Below are positions 1 to 10,967 of a stretch of DNA of 64,000 nt, piece after piece. Source of the stretch: Amyloporia xantha. Lineage: Eukaryota; Basidiomycota; Agaricomycetes; Polyporales; Adustoporiaceae. The stretch is taken from the NCBI GenBank assembly GCA_036971615.1, contig JAYKKR010000001.1:2480001-2544000 (forward strand). The letters are read 5' to 3'. The translations under genes were made by a program, and so were the position numbers. Position 1 is the first letter of the stretch. Each line of letters opens with the position of its first letter. Under the pieces are notes generated by a model that was not told where the DNA came from, ran no database searches, and was given only the letters and a program-made list of their open reading frames with translations.

Positions 1-1702
1 GTTTTCGGTGCGAGGACTTAGAATCTTACGTTCAGGATGTTGAAGGTGCGGAGGGCGAGTACGGCACAGGCAAGGGGAAAAGGAGAAGTTTGCTGTTGAT
101 CAACAAGGCTGATTTGTTGACCGCTAAGCAAAGGTAAAGATCGCAATTTTATCTGAACATCAATATCGATTGACATTACTTGGACTTTTCTACACCTGAA
201 GGCTACTGTGGGCGGATTATTTCGATGAGCAAGGGGTGACATATGCGTTCTTTTCCGCGGCCAATGCGGCGGCTTTGCAGCAAGCACGTCGAGACGCAAT
301 GGGCGCCGTAGAAGAATCGGAGGGTATGGCGCAAGTCCAGAGCGAAGACGAAGAGAGACCATCTGGGAATGGTCAGCCTCCAGACGGTGCCGAGGTGCCT
401 CCGGAGAGTGATGATACTAGTTCTGGCAGTGCGGCCGAAGAAGATTCTACGGGGGACCAATGGAGTGATGAAGAGTCAGACGACGATGCCATGTACCTTT
501 CAGTCGAGGAAGATTCGTTGGAAGCAAAAGACCCCAGAGTCAAAGTTCTATCGGTGCTAGAACTTGAAGATCTCTTTGTGACTGCAGCTCCTGACTTGAG
601 TAGTGAGCAGTTTTCCTTGTTGCCAAAGTCAAAGCCCGACTCATTGACCAACAGCATTCACCGACTCTTCTGGAAATCACCCATCTAAATTGGTCGTCGG
701 TCTTGTCGGCTACCCTAATGTGGGAAAGTCCAGCACTATCAATGCACTTCTGGGTGAGAAGAAAGTCAGTGTATCCTCGACCCCGGGCAAGACCAAACAT
801 TTTCAGACCATCAACCTTTCTCCTTCCCTTATGCTGTGCGACTGCCCTGGTTTGGTGTTCCCGCAATTCACGACCACAAAAGCGGACCTAGTATGTGATG
901 GTGTTTTACCGATTGATCAGATGAGGGAGCATACCGGTCCCATTGGACTAGTCGTGAAAAGAATACCGAAGGAAGTCCTTGAAGCTATCTATGGTCTCAA
1001 CATTAAATTGAATGGGGTCGAAGAAGGCGGAGACGCCAAGACCAAGCCAGAAGATTTTCTAATCGCTCATGCTAGTAAGTCTTCGCTGATAACACCGAAA
1101 TGATTGTTTTTCTGAAGGGCATCGCGTTTCCAGTCGGCAGAGGTTTCATGCGGTCGGGTCAGGGAAATCCAGACGAAGCTCGCTCTGCGAGGTACATTCT
1201 CAAAGATTATGTGAATGCGAAGCTACTGTTTTGTCATCCTCCTCCGGGAATTCCAGAAGACGTGTTTAACAGGGAGACTATCGAATTATCCCTCAAACGC
1301 GCTCTCGGAAAGAAACGTGCTCCTACTACTCGGGTTGTAAAAGGTTCAGACACGTTCGTGGCCCAGAATGCGTTCCCTGCGGCACCCGAATCGGGGGAGG
1401 CTTCAGTGGATGGTCTCGCCTCTGGTCCTAAATCGCGCAACGTCGACCGAGATTTCTTCGCCAGCAATTCTCCAGCTATGCGACCACATGTCCAGGGCTC
1501 GGCGCGGCATGGTCAAGAGGTTTCACGGATGCAGCTATATCCGCACCAAAACTCTGTAGCCGACGATGGCTCTGCATTATCCGGAAGGAAGGCGAGGATT
1601 GCGGCCGTGCTTGCCAATGCGGGAGGTGAGCTTGGTTCCGGCAACAAGCATCACAAGAAACCAAAAAGAGTGAAGCAGAGGAGTGGGAGAGGTTATGATT
1701 GA
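1..1702 (+). CDS. LSG1: Large-subunit GTPase 1, 60S ribosome export/maturation factor (5' end missing)
   Basis: Lsg1 is a cytoplasmic circularly permuted GTPase that releases the export adaptor Nmd3 from pre-60S subunits. The window starts inside the gene. Exon 1 read from base 3 gives RCEDLESYV and LLLINKADLLT (the G4 NKxD motif, placed before G1 as expected in this permuted family). Introns by eye: 134-201, 603-654 and 1075-1133. After an acidic insert comes VGLVGYPNVGKSST (G1), TPGKTKHFQT (G2) and CDCPGLVFP (G3), then the Lsg1-specific stretch ARSARYILKDYVNAKLLFCHPPP and a basic tail ending RSGRGYD. All three junctions keep the frame and no lesion was seen. The next gene starts about 250 bp downstream on the same strand. 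Identification is firm; exact splice sites are inferred. Confidence 0.93.
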
Positions 1703-1954
1703 CCATTTCATATATAGCCGTATCTTCTGTAGCCTTACATTCACGATGGAAGTGTATAGTAGGACTCGTGTCCAGACTCCAGACTCCAGACTGCAGTACT
1801 GCATGGTGCGCTCGATCTCACGTGATCAAAGATGAGAGCGCGTCGATGTCGTCCAGACGGTCCAGTCGCGTCACGCATCAATCTTTTGCCCCGACCAGCG
1901 TGCCGCAAGTACTGTTACTTGTCCCCGCCTAATATCCATTCGGAAACATAGAAT

Positions 1955-4133
1955 ATGCCCTCTTCGACATTCTCTGGATCTGCCTGTGCCAATCAAAATG
2001 ACGATTGGAGCTCGTCAATGCCTCCGCCAGCGGACTGGATCGATTCGTCGACTATATGCGCGAAATTGGTCACGACAAATAAACGCGGGCATACAGAAGG
2101 TATATGATACCCCACAAATCGTTTCTCGTTTATTAGTTGCTGACTATGTTTCGAAGAGTTACTGCTGAGCATTGACCGCCCACTCTCGATCGGAAGAAAT
2201 CCGTCCTGGTAAATCAGCTCAATTCTTCGAGCGGAGCTCCGCTGAGAGATTTCGCTTTAACAGTTCGTACGTTGTGTCGGATATAGTCGCCTCAAGCCTT
2301 CATTGCAAACTATATGCGTGGGTTTTCCCATCATGGTTCGCGAATTGATATCCCGATCTGACTCCACTGTAAAGCGTCCGCCCGAGCAACGGTGGAGTTT
2401 TGGTATCATGTCAGGTCAGGATATCCAAGTATGGCAGGTCTTGTACTTAGAATTTTGTGCCTAGGATTTCTCAACTAACGGGCTCATTCTCAACGGATAC
2501 AAGATCCGCAAAGCCTCCGTCCTTCTCATGGATGGCGACATTATTCAGATTCCTCACTCTCAAAGTTTGCTTTATGATGTTCATTTTTTCAAATGTTTGG
2601 TGATGTTCTGCTCACAGAATTTGAATGTTTGCATGTGCAAAAACCTTTGGAACAGAAAGCCCACATATTTGACCCCACACCGCCTAGAGTATCATCCTTG
2701 AAGACTAAGGTCGAGATCTAGAGTCTCACATTTCAATTGAGATACTCAATGGTGTTCATAGCGCATCGGCCCCTATCTAGTAACATCCCACTGCCTTGGT
2801 ACCGGAAGCTTTGCGACTGTTCACCTCGCTATGGATACATCTGCACATAGACAAGTTGCGTGCAAGACTATCAAACGAAAAGGCCGTGACAAGATGGAGA
2901 AAGTCATGAAAGAGGTCAATATACTAATTGCATTGGACCACGTATGTATTCGTTTGATTCTCTGAGTGCATTTAGTGTTAACCATAGGCTAAAGCCCAAT
3001 ATCAATCGTGTGTGGGCTGCACGGCATGACGAGAGTTTCCTGTCCGTAGAGGAATTGTCTAACTATCAGATGGATAGCTCTGATTACTTCGTGACCGCAG
3101 ACATATCTTCTTGGAGCTTTGTACAGGCGGCGACCTGTTCGCGTACATCGTGGGCCATCATGAGTCTCGGCTCTGTGAAGGCGAAACAAAGTACATAATG
3201 TATCAGCTGCTAAAAGGCTTAAAATATCTGCACGACAGGCTGATTTCTCATCGCGGTGTGTATTGTCGCCACTTCAAGTTAGGTTTGACGCTGAGAACCA
3301 GGATGGGCCCTCTCATGTAGACCTCAAGGTGGGTGTTCGGTCTTTTATCCGCTAATCTGGTCATATTAAATGTTCTATGATTGGATACACTGCCCAGCCC
3401 GAAAACATCCTCCTCTATACACCTGGGCCGTATCCTCGGATTCAAATCGCCGACTTTGGCCTCGCTCGTCCTAAGGCCTATCAAGAAACGTTCAATGTCT
3501 GCGGCACTGTCTCTTACCTTCCTCCGGAGGGGATTTTGGCTCTTGATCATAAGCACTTAGGCTATGTCGGTATGCCTGCCGACTGCTGGAGCGCGGGAGT
3601 CATCATGTATATCATGCTTGCGTATGTATGTTCTGCATGCGTGACTATGTCAGGTGCTGAAGCCTTGTAAAACTTAGCGGCGGCCATCCCTTCGATTATG
3701 ACAAGCAAGAGGGAGAATCGGCCTGGTATTCGTATTGCCCCTCCGAAATGCTGGACAATCCTTCTCAGACCACAGCGCTCTCACAATGCTCCGTCCAGAG
3801 CGATCGTATTGTGAAGAAGAGGATCGTCCATGGCGAAGCAGAATTCCCGTCATACATTTGGGGCGCAATCCCTCATGGTACGCAAATCGCTTATTCTTCT
3901 CTACCTGACCTCTGTTTTTGTCACATCACGTATCACTCTCACAACTGAGTGGTGTATTACGTGCTATGTACTGAATGGGATTTTATTTGCCAGCGCAAGC
4001 CCTCTGCCACAATCTGCTCGTCTACGATCCTCTCGACCGTGCCACTGTTCATGCAGCTCTCAAGAATGACTGGTTTATCTGTGAACTCTCCGACCTCGAG
4101 GCTGCCTACCGCGAACGGATTGCCTCCGGGTGA
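1955..4133 (+). CDS. FHA-domain serine/threonine checkpoint kinase (Rad53/Cds1/Chk2 type)
   Basis: Multi-exon gene. The N-terminal part encodes an FHA phosphothreonine-binding domain: RPLSIGRNPS, then HCKLYA, then DFSTNGLILNGYKIRK and LMDGDIIQIPHS. The kinase domain follows: G-loop LGTGSFATVHLA, ACKTIK lysine, FLELCTGGDLFAYI hinge, HRDLKPEN catalytic loop, ADFGLARP, the activation loop NVCGTVSYLPPEG, and DCWSAGVIMYIML. The C-terminal end ERIASG is followed by a stop at 4131. FHA followed by a CAMK-type kinase is the architecture of the DNA-damage checkpoint kinase Rad53/Cds1/Chk2; no SQ/TQ cluster was checked in detail. Introns are small and numerous, about eight, including an 8-nt microexon at 3321-3328 listed separately. 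Start chosen at the ATG giving MPSSTFSGSA because it joins in frame to the FHA exon. Exact paralogue assignment is inference. Confidence 0.85.
3321..3328 (+). other. 8-nt microexon inside the kinase catalytic loop
   Basis: The exon ending at 3255 finishes HR plus one base (CATCGCG). The exon starting at 3398 begins CCCGAAAAC (PEN). Only the eight bases ACCTCAAG at 3321-3328, flanked by TAG before and GTGGGT after, supply DLK and complete HRDLKPEN. Without this exon the kinase would lack the catalytic aspartate. Confidence 0.85.
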
Positions 4134-4659
4134 AGATATCTCACTGCAGACTCGAAGCACCGACACTGCTCTCTATGAAAAGGGAAAAGCGCAAGTTTCC
4201 GAAGCTTCTCTTGTGCCTGAGCCTCCATTCCGTATTCCATCCCATGGTCATCTGGTTTGTTCTTGTCTTTGGCTTCGGTGGCTGCTCTGTGTTTCCCAGA
4301 TCTGTCAGCAGCTCCTGTAATACACTGTAACTTCATCGGCCATCGATCCTACCATCGTGCTATATATGGTAATACAACCTATTGAGCGCAAGAACAATGG
4401 TCGGCTGCCGTACAGACTGACAGGAACTGAGACTACTTCAATTCATTCGAGTTTCCGGTTTTGGATTCCTCTCGCAGTCATCGAGGATATAAAATCTCAG
4501 ATACAATTTCCACACTCTCGGAGGAGCGATTCCATGATACATCAAACGTGACTACTTCTTCAATAGGTGTTCCTTGTACCGCCGCAATATTCCTGAATTA
4601 ACGACACAACTGCCTCCTCCCCTCACGCTATTCCTGAAGCTCACCTTCACAGTGCTTGT
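4134..4659. other. Intergenic stretch between convergent genes
   Basis: Holds the 3' regions of the kinase (+) and the S-formylglutathione hydrolase (-). I see no convincing further gene, RNA or repeat here; short open frames have no recognisable motif. Confidence 0.5.
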
Positions 4660-5978
4660 TTACGCCTTAAGAAAGTTTGCGTGGACTGCACAAAGGAGGT
4701 CAGATTTTCACTGCGGTAGCATTGAAGAAGAGAAAGAGGGCTCACAGTGGATGTGATCAGCGCCGAACGTCGAAATCTGCGGGTGGAAGCGCGCGATGGT
4801 GAGACAGGCGTTTCTGCAGATCACCGAGTTTAGACCGAAGATAAGCTGGGACGTACGAAGTAATAGCTATGGTCGTAAGCCTCCTGGCTGCGCACGCGGA
4901 CCTGCACCTCGTCGTAGCCCGCGTCCCGCGCGGCCTTGAGGAAGTTCTCCGGCAGGAGTTGGCCTTGCTTGTAGAAGTTATCGCCGGTACCCTGGGCACG
5001 GTCGGGTCAGCCATCCTGCAGGCAGACACGGATACGGGGGGACGGACATAGTCAACCAAGATGTGCAGTGGCTCTTTGCTCGTCTTGGCGATGAGCTCCG
5101 TCGCGTCGTACTTGTCCTTCGCCTCCTCGACGCCGCCCTGGAGGTATCCGCCGAACGCCTTCTCGCCCCACGGACACTTGGTGGGGTTCGAGATGGGTGA
5201 GAACGCGGAGGCGGAGCGGTACTGCTTTGTGCCCTTCAGCACGGAGCTGAGGTAGAGCGTCAGGGCGCCGTGCCCGCCCATGGAATGGCCGAAGATGGAC
5301 TGGCGCGTGAGATCCTGGCGCGAGAGATTGGTGAGCGAGCGGGTGCGATACTACGCGTGCTGGCAGGGACTGACGATCGGGAGGCCCGCGGTCTCGAGGA
5401 CCTGGGGGAGCTCGAGCGTGACGTGCGTGAGCATGTTGTAGTGCTTCGCGTACTTCGGGTTCGTCGCGTTCAGGTAGAACCCCGCGCCTGTGAAGACGAG
5501 ATGTCATCGTCGTCTCGGGCAAGAGCAGGTGTCTTATCGGGAGAGCGCACCTGTTCCGAAGTCCCAGTCGGCATCCTCGCCCTCGATGCCTGCGCCTCGA
5601 GGGGAGGTGTCCGGGAACAGCAGAGCAATGCCCTCCTGCGCGGCGGGGCCCAGGAAGCCTCCTTTCTGCGCGCTGTGCGATGCATGAGAATCTCACGAGT
5701 GGTACTGGAAACTGGGTCCGGAGCGCCTTACATACCCGTTGTCCTCAGTGCAGGTGAGCCCCGAGAGGTAGAAGAGGATAGGAACGTTTCCCTTAGCAGC
5801 GTTGGCGGGGAGGAAGAGATTGAAGTTGGCGTTCAGGCCTCCCAAAGCTGCCGACTGTGAAGCCGGTGAGATGTGTTTCTGTCGACTCACTCCCTGTCTC
5901 TGGCAGACCTACCTTGAATTTGTATTTGATGAGGTCACCGCCGAAGGCCTTGTTTGAAGAGACTTGTTCGAGGCTCAT
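4660..5978 (-). CDS. S-formylglutathione hydrolase (esterase D family)
   Basis: Hydrolyses S-formylglutathione to formate and glutathione, the last step of glutathione-dependent formaldehyde detoxification; cytosolic serine esterase. Starts MSLEQVSSNKAFGG at 5978. Recognisable parts: FYLSGLTCTEDN; the nucleophile elbow FGHSMGGHGAL; CPWGEKAFGGYL; the acid region LVDYGTGDNFYKQ; and the histidine region EAYDHSYYF. Several introns were placed by eye. The last two are 4686-4745 and 4777 onward. They leave small exons coding ISTFGADHI and HFHANFLKA before the stop at 4660-4662, the usual C-terminus of the family. The coding exons are markedly GC-rich compared with their surroundings. No lesion seen. 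The specific enzyme name rests on family motifs, not on a search. Confidence 0.9.
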
Positions 5979-6499
5979 TTTGACGAGTCTTCCTAGTATG
6001 GTGCGGATAGACAGAGTGTGTTCAAGATAGGACTTGAGAGGAACTGGAGGGAATGGAACGGAACGCGGGAGGACTTGTTGAGTAAGGTTCCCGGGCAGTC
6101 ATCGATGGTGACTTCATCGCGTTCGCTCCTTCCGTCCCCATGATCAGCTTGCCGATCAGGCTCATCTGATCTCGCTCATGTGCCCCTTCTCAGTCAAATT
6201 CGAACTGGTCTTCATTTTCGCGTTCGTCCTGGAATTGCTCCTCTATGTGTAGTCTAGCACTAACCCTGGCTTCAGAAACGGAAGTAAATGAGCCACGGAT
6301 TGTCCTGCTAGAAGTCATCTAGATTGCTGACTGAAAAGCGCCAATGCCGAATTAATTGACGACCATATATATCGCACCTCAACTTGAATCACGGTTGTCT
6401 TTTTTTTTTTAAATTCTACGAATTTATACTCCATACTACTAAGTACATGTAGAGTGCCGGGTATAAATGATCTATGGGCTCCATGCCCTACTGTGGTCA
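5979..6499. other. Upstream region of S-formylglutathione hydrolase, no gene seen
   Basis: Presumed promoter side of the minus-strand hydrolase. Contains a short T tract near 6402 but no gene I can support. Confidence 0.4.
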
Positions 6500-6979
6500 C
6501 TTTCCTGCGCGGTCTGTAACCTGGGGCGGCGAAGCCGCCCTACCTTAACACCATACCATAACCGTCCCCGTAAGGCCGGTCCCCGGAGCGCACTCAGGGG
6601 GAACCCCGGTTAGAGGCTCCCATGCACGCCCACAACCAAAGGCACTTCCACCTAAGGCTAGTAAAGGATGGGCGCCCGGTAAGGCATCTCGCCGCTAGGT
6701 GCCCTCCCCTCCACCCCTACAGTTTTCAGGGCAGAGAAGCAGGCCATTCGTAGTCTAGCGATTGTCTGCTAGGTGCAGGAGAGGGGGGATCCGGATCATC
6801 TAATTGTTCCCGAATTCCCCTCCACTCTTTCTGAATGTCCTCCGACGCCTTGAGCACGTCGTACCACTCAGTAAATTCATTGAATTCAGCGCTAAGCGCT
6901 TCAGTCGCCCCACCTACAAGGCCCCTTGCGGATACCTTTCCAGTACTTCTTGAAAGTGACAGGGCTAAGCACACAACAC
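6500..6979 (-). repeat. Unidentified repeat remnant, left of the hAT insertion
   Basis: GC-rich non-genic stretch next to a minus-strand open frame that stops near 6726. The sequence just past the stop (CTACAGTTTTCAGG read on the plus strand at about 6718) recurs at about 11544, also just past a minus-strand frame. This suggests the 3' ends of two copies of one dispersed element. I cannot assign a family. Confidence 0.4.
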
Positions 6980-6987
6980 ATCGGATG
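6980..6987. repeat. Left target-site duplication of the hAT (ATCGGATG)
   Basis: Eight bases identical to 10960-10967. Confidence 0.92.
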
Positions 6988-9900
6988 TAGTGATGTGCAA
7001 AGCCGGGCTTCAAGCCGCTGGCCGAGCCTGACCGGGCCCACTTAGGCCGAGCCAGGCCAGGCTTTGGTGGACGGCTTGCGAGGGCTTAGGGCCCGGCATC
7101 ATGCCTCCAGAAGCCGGAGCCGAGCCTTGAGCCAACGGCTCACAGGTCTGAAAATAGTGGCTGAACCGTCCGAATTTAGAGCTATATAGTTTATTTCAGC
7201 CACAGCTTTGGCTGCATTAGGTATCAAGGGACCCACATTACCGGTGCGAATCATCTTCTAATGCCCCCGCGCCTCATGTCCCCCGTCGACGGCGGCGAGG
7301 CTGTGCTCGGTTCGACTAAACGGGTAAGACGCCCAGCTGCTAAGGTTACTGATGCTTCCAACGCAGCTGAGCCCGAGCTCACCTCACACAAGAGGGCCGC
7401 TGATGCTCACCGCGCTGCCACTGCGAGCACAGTTGCAGTTGCACCGCCGAGCTCACCCAGTGCCTCCGCCGGTATCGCGGCACTCCTTTCTAAACGGCGC
7501 CGTGATGTCGACCAGCCCGACTCTGACAATCCGACAGTCGAGGCAGACACGGCCAGCGTTGACACGGCCAGCGTTTTAGGCGCAGAACCGGTGGAAAGAC
7601 GAGGTGCGTTGATCACCTCATGAACATAAGACTCGGATAGAAGTATTTTGTATGTTAGACCCAAAGCGAGCGCGTCGCGCCGAGTCCGTCAGATCAGACG
7701 GTCACGCCAGCAGTGCGGATGTAGCAACAGACGATAGTAAGAATTCCGCTTGCTCATTTCTGAGCCTGAGTGTGTTTTATAACTAATTTATGTGCTTAGC
7801 TCAGCCCAGCTCGACCGAGAAAGCAGCCAAACGACGTGATCACCAAGCCTCAGTACACGACGCAGAAGATAACGACGATGACATCGAGCTGATCGACATG
7901 TCGGAGCCATTGAAACCCCGTCAAGAGGCACGTAGCCACGACATTGAGCAGTTCTTCTCAGCACCCTACAACAAGGCGATCACGAATGGCGCACATAAGG
8001 CGCATCGCAACTGTAACATCTGCACGTATGTACTTGCTTTCGCTTATTCTCGTTTTTAGTCTAGTGCCGATTTACATGATATTACCAGGAAGAAGCAGGG
8101 ACATATCGTTGCCTATGTCTCTGAAGTCACCACCCTTCGGTGGCATATGCAGTCAGTACATAAGGTATGTTTATAGCTGGCTATGCAATTGACTAGATTA
8201 ACATTGTATCTCTAGGGGGACTATCTTGCATGGTGCAACAAGAATCAATTTATATCCATGCTTCCACAGGACTCAAAGCGACGGCGCGAGCAGGAGAAGG
8301 CAGATCGACAAACGCGGCTAGATCCACATCTCCGAGAGTGGCCTCAAAAAGAACGTCTCATTCCGTATTCGCATGACCTGTTTCGGCAGGCTGCTATAGA
8401 GTGGCTGATTGCCACAGATCAGGTGAAGTCAACCGAAACATATGTTCATTCCAATAATGAATTTCCTTTCCAGCCGTTGCAAGCTCTTGAGCATCCAGCA
8501 TTCAAGAATATGATTGATATAGCGGCGCGGTCAGTAGAAGGCGTGAAGATTCCCGACCGCAAGCAAACACGAAGCGCGATCATTGACATGTTCAAACGGC
8601 AGCTGACCCATTTGCGTGCAAGATTGACGGTGAGTATATATTCTTAATAGGGTAGATCAGGTTTGCTAAATGCGGTCCAGAGCGATGCAGTCAAGGGTGA
8701 TGTGAGCCTGACATGCGATGCATGGCAGGCATCAAATTCGGACGGTTATTTTGCTGTCACTGCTCACTGGATTGAGGAGCTCAAGCCTGGCACGTGGGAG
8801 CTTCAGTCTGCACTCCTCGGCTTCGCGCGGTTGAATACAACCCACAATGGCAGAAAGCTCGGACTCGCACTCTTCAAGATTGTGGCCCGTGTTGGCATCG
8901 CGCACAAGGTGAGGGTATCTGACTGGCTATTATCACTATGTAATTGATCTTCACTTTTTCAGATTGGCTACGTGACATGTGACAATGCAACAAATAACGA
9001 CAGCATGATGACCTTTTTTGCGCAACATATCTCGACAGCCACAGGGAAACCGTTTGATGGTGAAAAGCGACGCATTCGGCGAGTATTGATAATCCAATTA
9101 TGTATACTAATCATCTGATGAGATCGTGCAGCTGCCTCGCTCATATCATCAACTTAGCAACGCAAGCACTGATAACTGCTTACAGCAAGTCCAATCACTA
9201 TGATCCCCAGCAACCGGATGCCGATCTTGCGAACCCTGTCGGTGTCTACCGTGATGAAGTAGGCATTGTACGGACCATCACCGTCAAGGTAATCATGCAT
9301 CTCCTTGAGTGTCACTATACTTATCGTGAGTATAGGAACGTTCATCAGCGAAACGCAAGCAGCTCTTCAAAGACCTTCAGACTCAGAAGGATATCTCATC
9401 TCCTCGCCAGCTCTTATTAGACATGCCCGTCCGATGGTCATCAACCTATGTCATGCTTGAGCGCGCTGAGGCCTTGAGCGAAGTAAGATTCTGACTATTG
9501 GCTTGTTCCAGTGTTACTTATAGTTTGCTATAGTTTGTAGATCGATTTGTCTTTGAAATTGCTCGGGATGAGAAGGACCGTGTCAAACGGCAGAAGCTCG
9601 CGGATCTGGAACTGACTTCGGATGAATGGGATCGCATCAAGCTCTTTTTGGACCTTCTCACAGTAAGAGATTCTTTCTGCTGGATACTTTATACTAAAGT
9701 CAATGTTGGCAGCATGCAAGCAATGCGCAACAAGCCTTCTCGTCAGACACAGCCCCTTCACTACACCTCGCCCTGCCAGCACTCGAGGCATTACATAAGG
9801 CATGGTCAATCCGAGCAGAGCGTGTCAAATATGCACACTTCCATGGTGCACTGGAAGTTGCACTCACCAAAGTGGATGAGTATTACCATAAAACCGCGGA

Positions 9901-10959
9901 TTCTGAGGTATATATATTTGCAATGTGTATGTATTCATCCTCAATCTCTGTAGGCTATCGAGGCTAACTGCCAATTAGTACTTGACCCTGCACAGAAGCA
10001 AAACCACATCCGTAAGCATTGGGAGACACATTGCTTAAGGAGGCATTGGCTATGGCTGAAGAGATTGTATGTATTAAATTGCCGATTCAGAAAAGCACTG
10101 ATGTTGTTTTCGTAACAGTATAAGGGATGACACATGCGTATACATGCTGACGGTGCAGTACCACAGCCGGAGTCGTCGAGACATGGCAAATCGGCCCACG
10201 GCAAAGTCCGCAAGCTGCTCCGTGAGCTGTCAGATGATGAGGAAGACAACACGGCGACTCCATCAGTGCAAGAAGATCCTCATAAGCCATGGCTTCGTGG
10301 GTTTAATCTCTATCTTGATTCAAAGGATACTCTTGGTGATCATTCCATTATTGAATGGTGGGGCGTATGTACTATCTCTCGCACTAATCGCTACGGTATA
10401 CTCATTGGTTCTCATTAAGTTCAATGCTGGACGTTATCCCGTCTGGGCATCTCTGGCCCGTGACTTTCTCGCTGTAATGGCATCTTCAGTCTCGAGCGAA
10501 CGTGCCTTCTCGTCTGCAGGGATTACAATTAGTAAGCGACGCAACCGATTGAAGGCCGATATAGTCGAGGCGCTTCAGGGCCTTAAATGCGCACTTCGAA
10601 CTGACCTTCTCTTCCGCGAGCTGCCTTCACCAGCTACGGAAGCTGATTTGTTGGAGACTGCAGCTCAGACACAGCCAGTTAACGAAGATGGGGGATGGGA
10701 TTGCTTGGTAGAAGATCTCGAGGAGACCGAACTTGTCTATAATGGTGATGATGATGATGAGGATGTAGCTATGTTAATGCTAGATGAGTCGTAAAATTCA
10801 TTCCTTGGATACAATAGGCCGTGGCCTAAGCCTGAGCCGAGCCGTGGCCTGACTGAAGCCGTGGCCTAGGGCCCGGCCTGAATGCTCATGGAGCCTGAGC
10901 CCTGCAAAGCCGAGCCGTAGCCCCGGCTTTCAGGCCGAGCCGAGCCGTGCACATCACTA
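6988..10959 (+). mobile_element. hAT-superfamily DNA transposon, nearly complete
   Basis: 3,972 bp. Ends are perfect 11-bp inverted repeats, TAGTGATGTGC at 6988 and GCACATCACTA ending at 10959, the TAG..CTA type of hAT elements. The flanks are a perfect 8-bp direct duplication ATCGGATG (6980-6987 and 10960-10967), the hallmark target duplication of hAT. Subterminal regions at both ends are packed with GCCGAGCC / GGCTCGGC words, typical transposase-binding clusters. It encodes one multi-exon transposase on the plus strand. Confidence 0.93.
7261..10794 (+). CDS. hAT transposase (BED finger plus hAT dimerisation domain)
   Basis: Cut-and-paste transposase. Spliced by eye: acidic and basic N-terminus from ATG 7261; a BED-type zinc finger (NCNICT ... 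TLRWHMQSVHK) near 8020-8165; the catalytic core with SLTCDAWQASNSDGYFAV, IGYVTCDNATNN, CLAHIINLATQALI and DMPVRWSSTYVML; and the C-terminal dimerisation domain YPVWASLARDFLAV, SSVSSERAFSSAG, ISKRRNRL at 10430-10600, followed by an acidic tail. About ten short introns. One near 9081-9126 appears to use a GC donor (GCGAGT) and AG acceptor. Between about 10010 and 10135 I could not keep one open frame, so a lesion or an unrecognised intron lies there. Otherwise the protein looks functional. Confidence 0.85.
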
Positions 10960-10967
10960 ATCGGATG
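10960..10967. repeat. Right target-site duplication of the hAT (ATCGGATG)
   Basis: Eight bases identical to 6980-6987. Confidence 0.92.
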
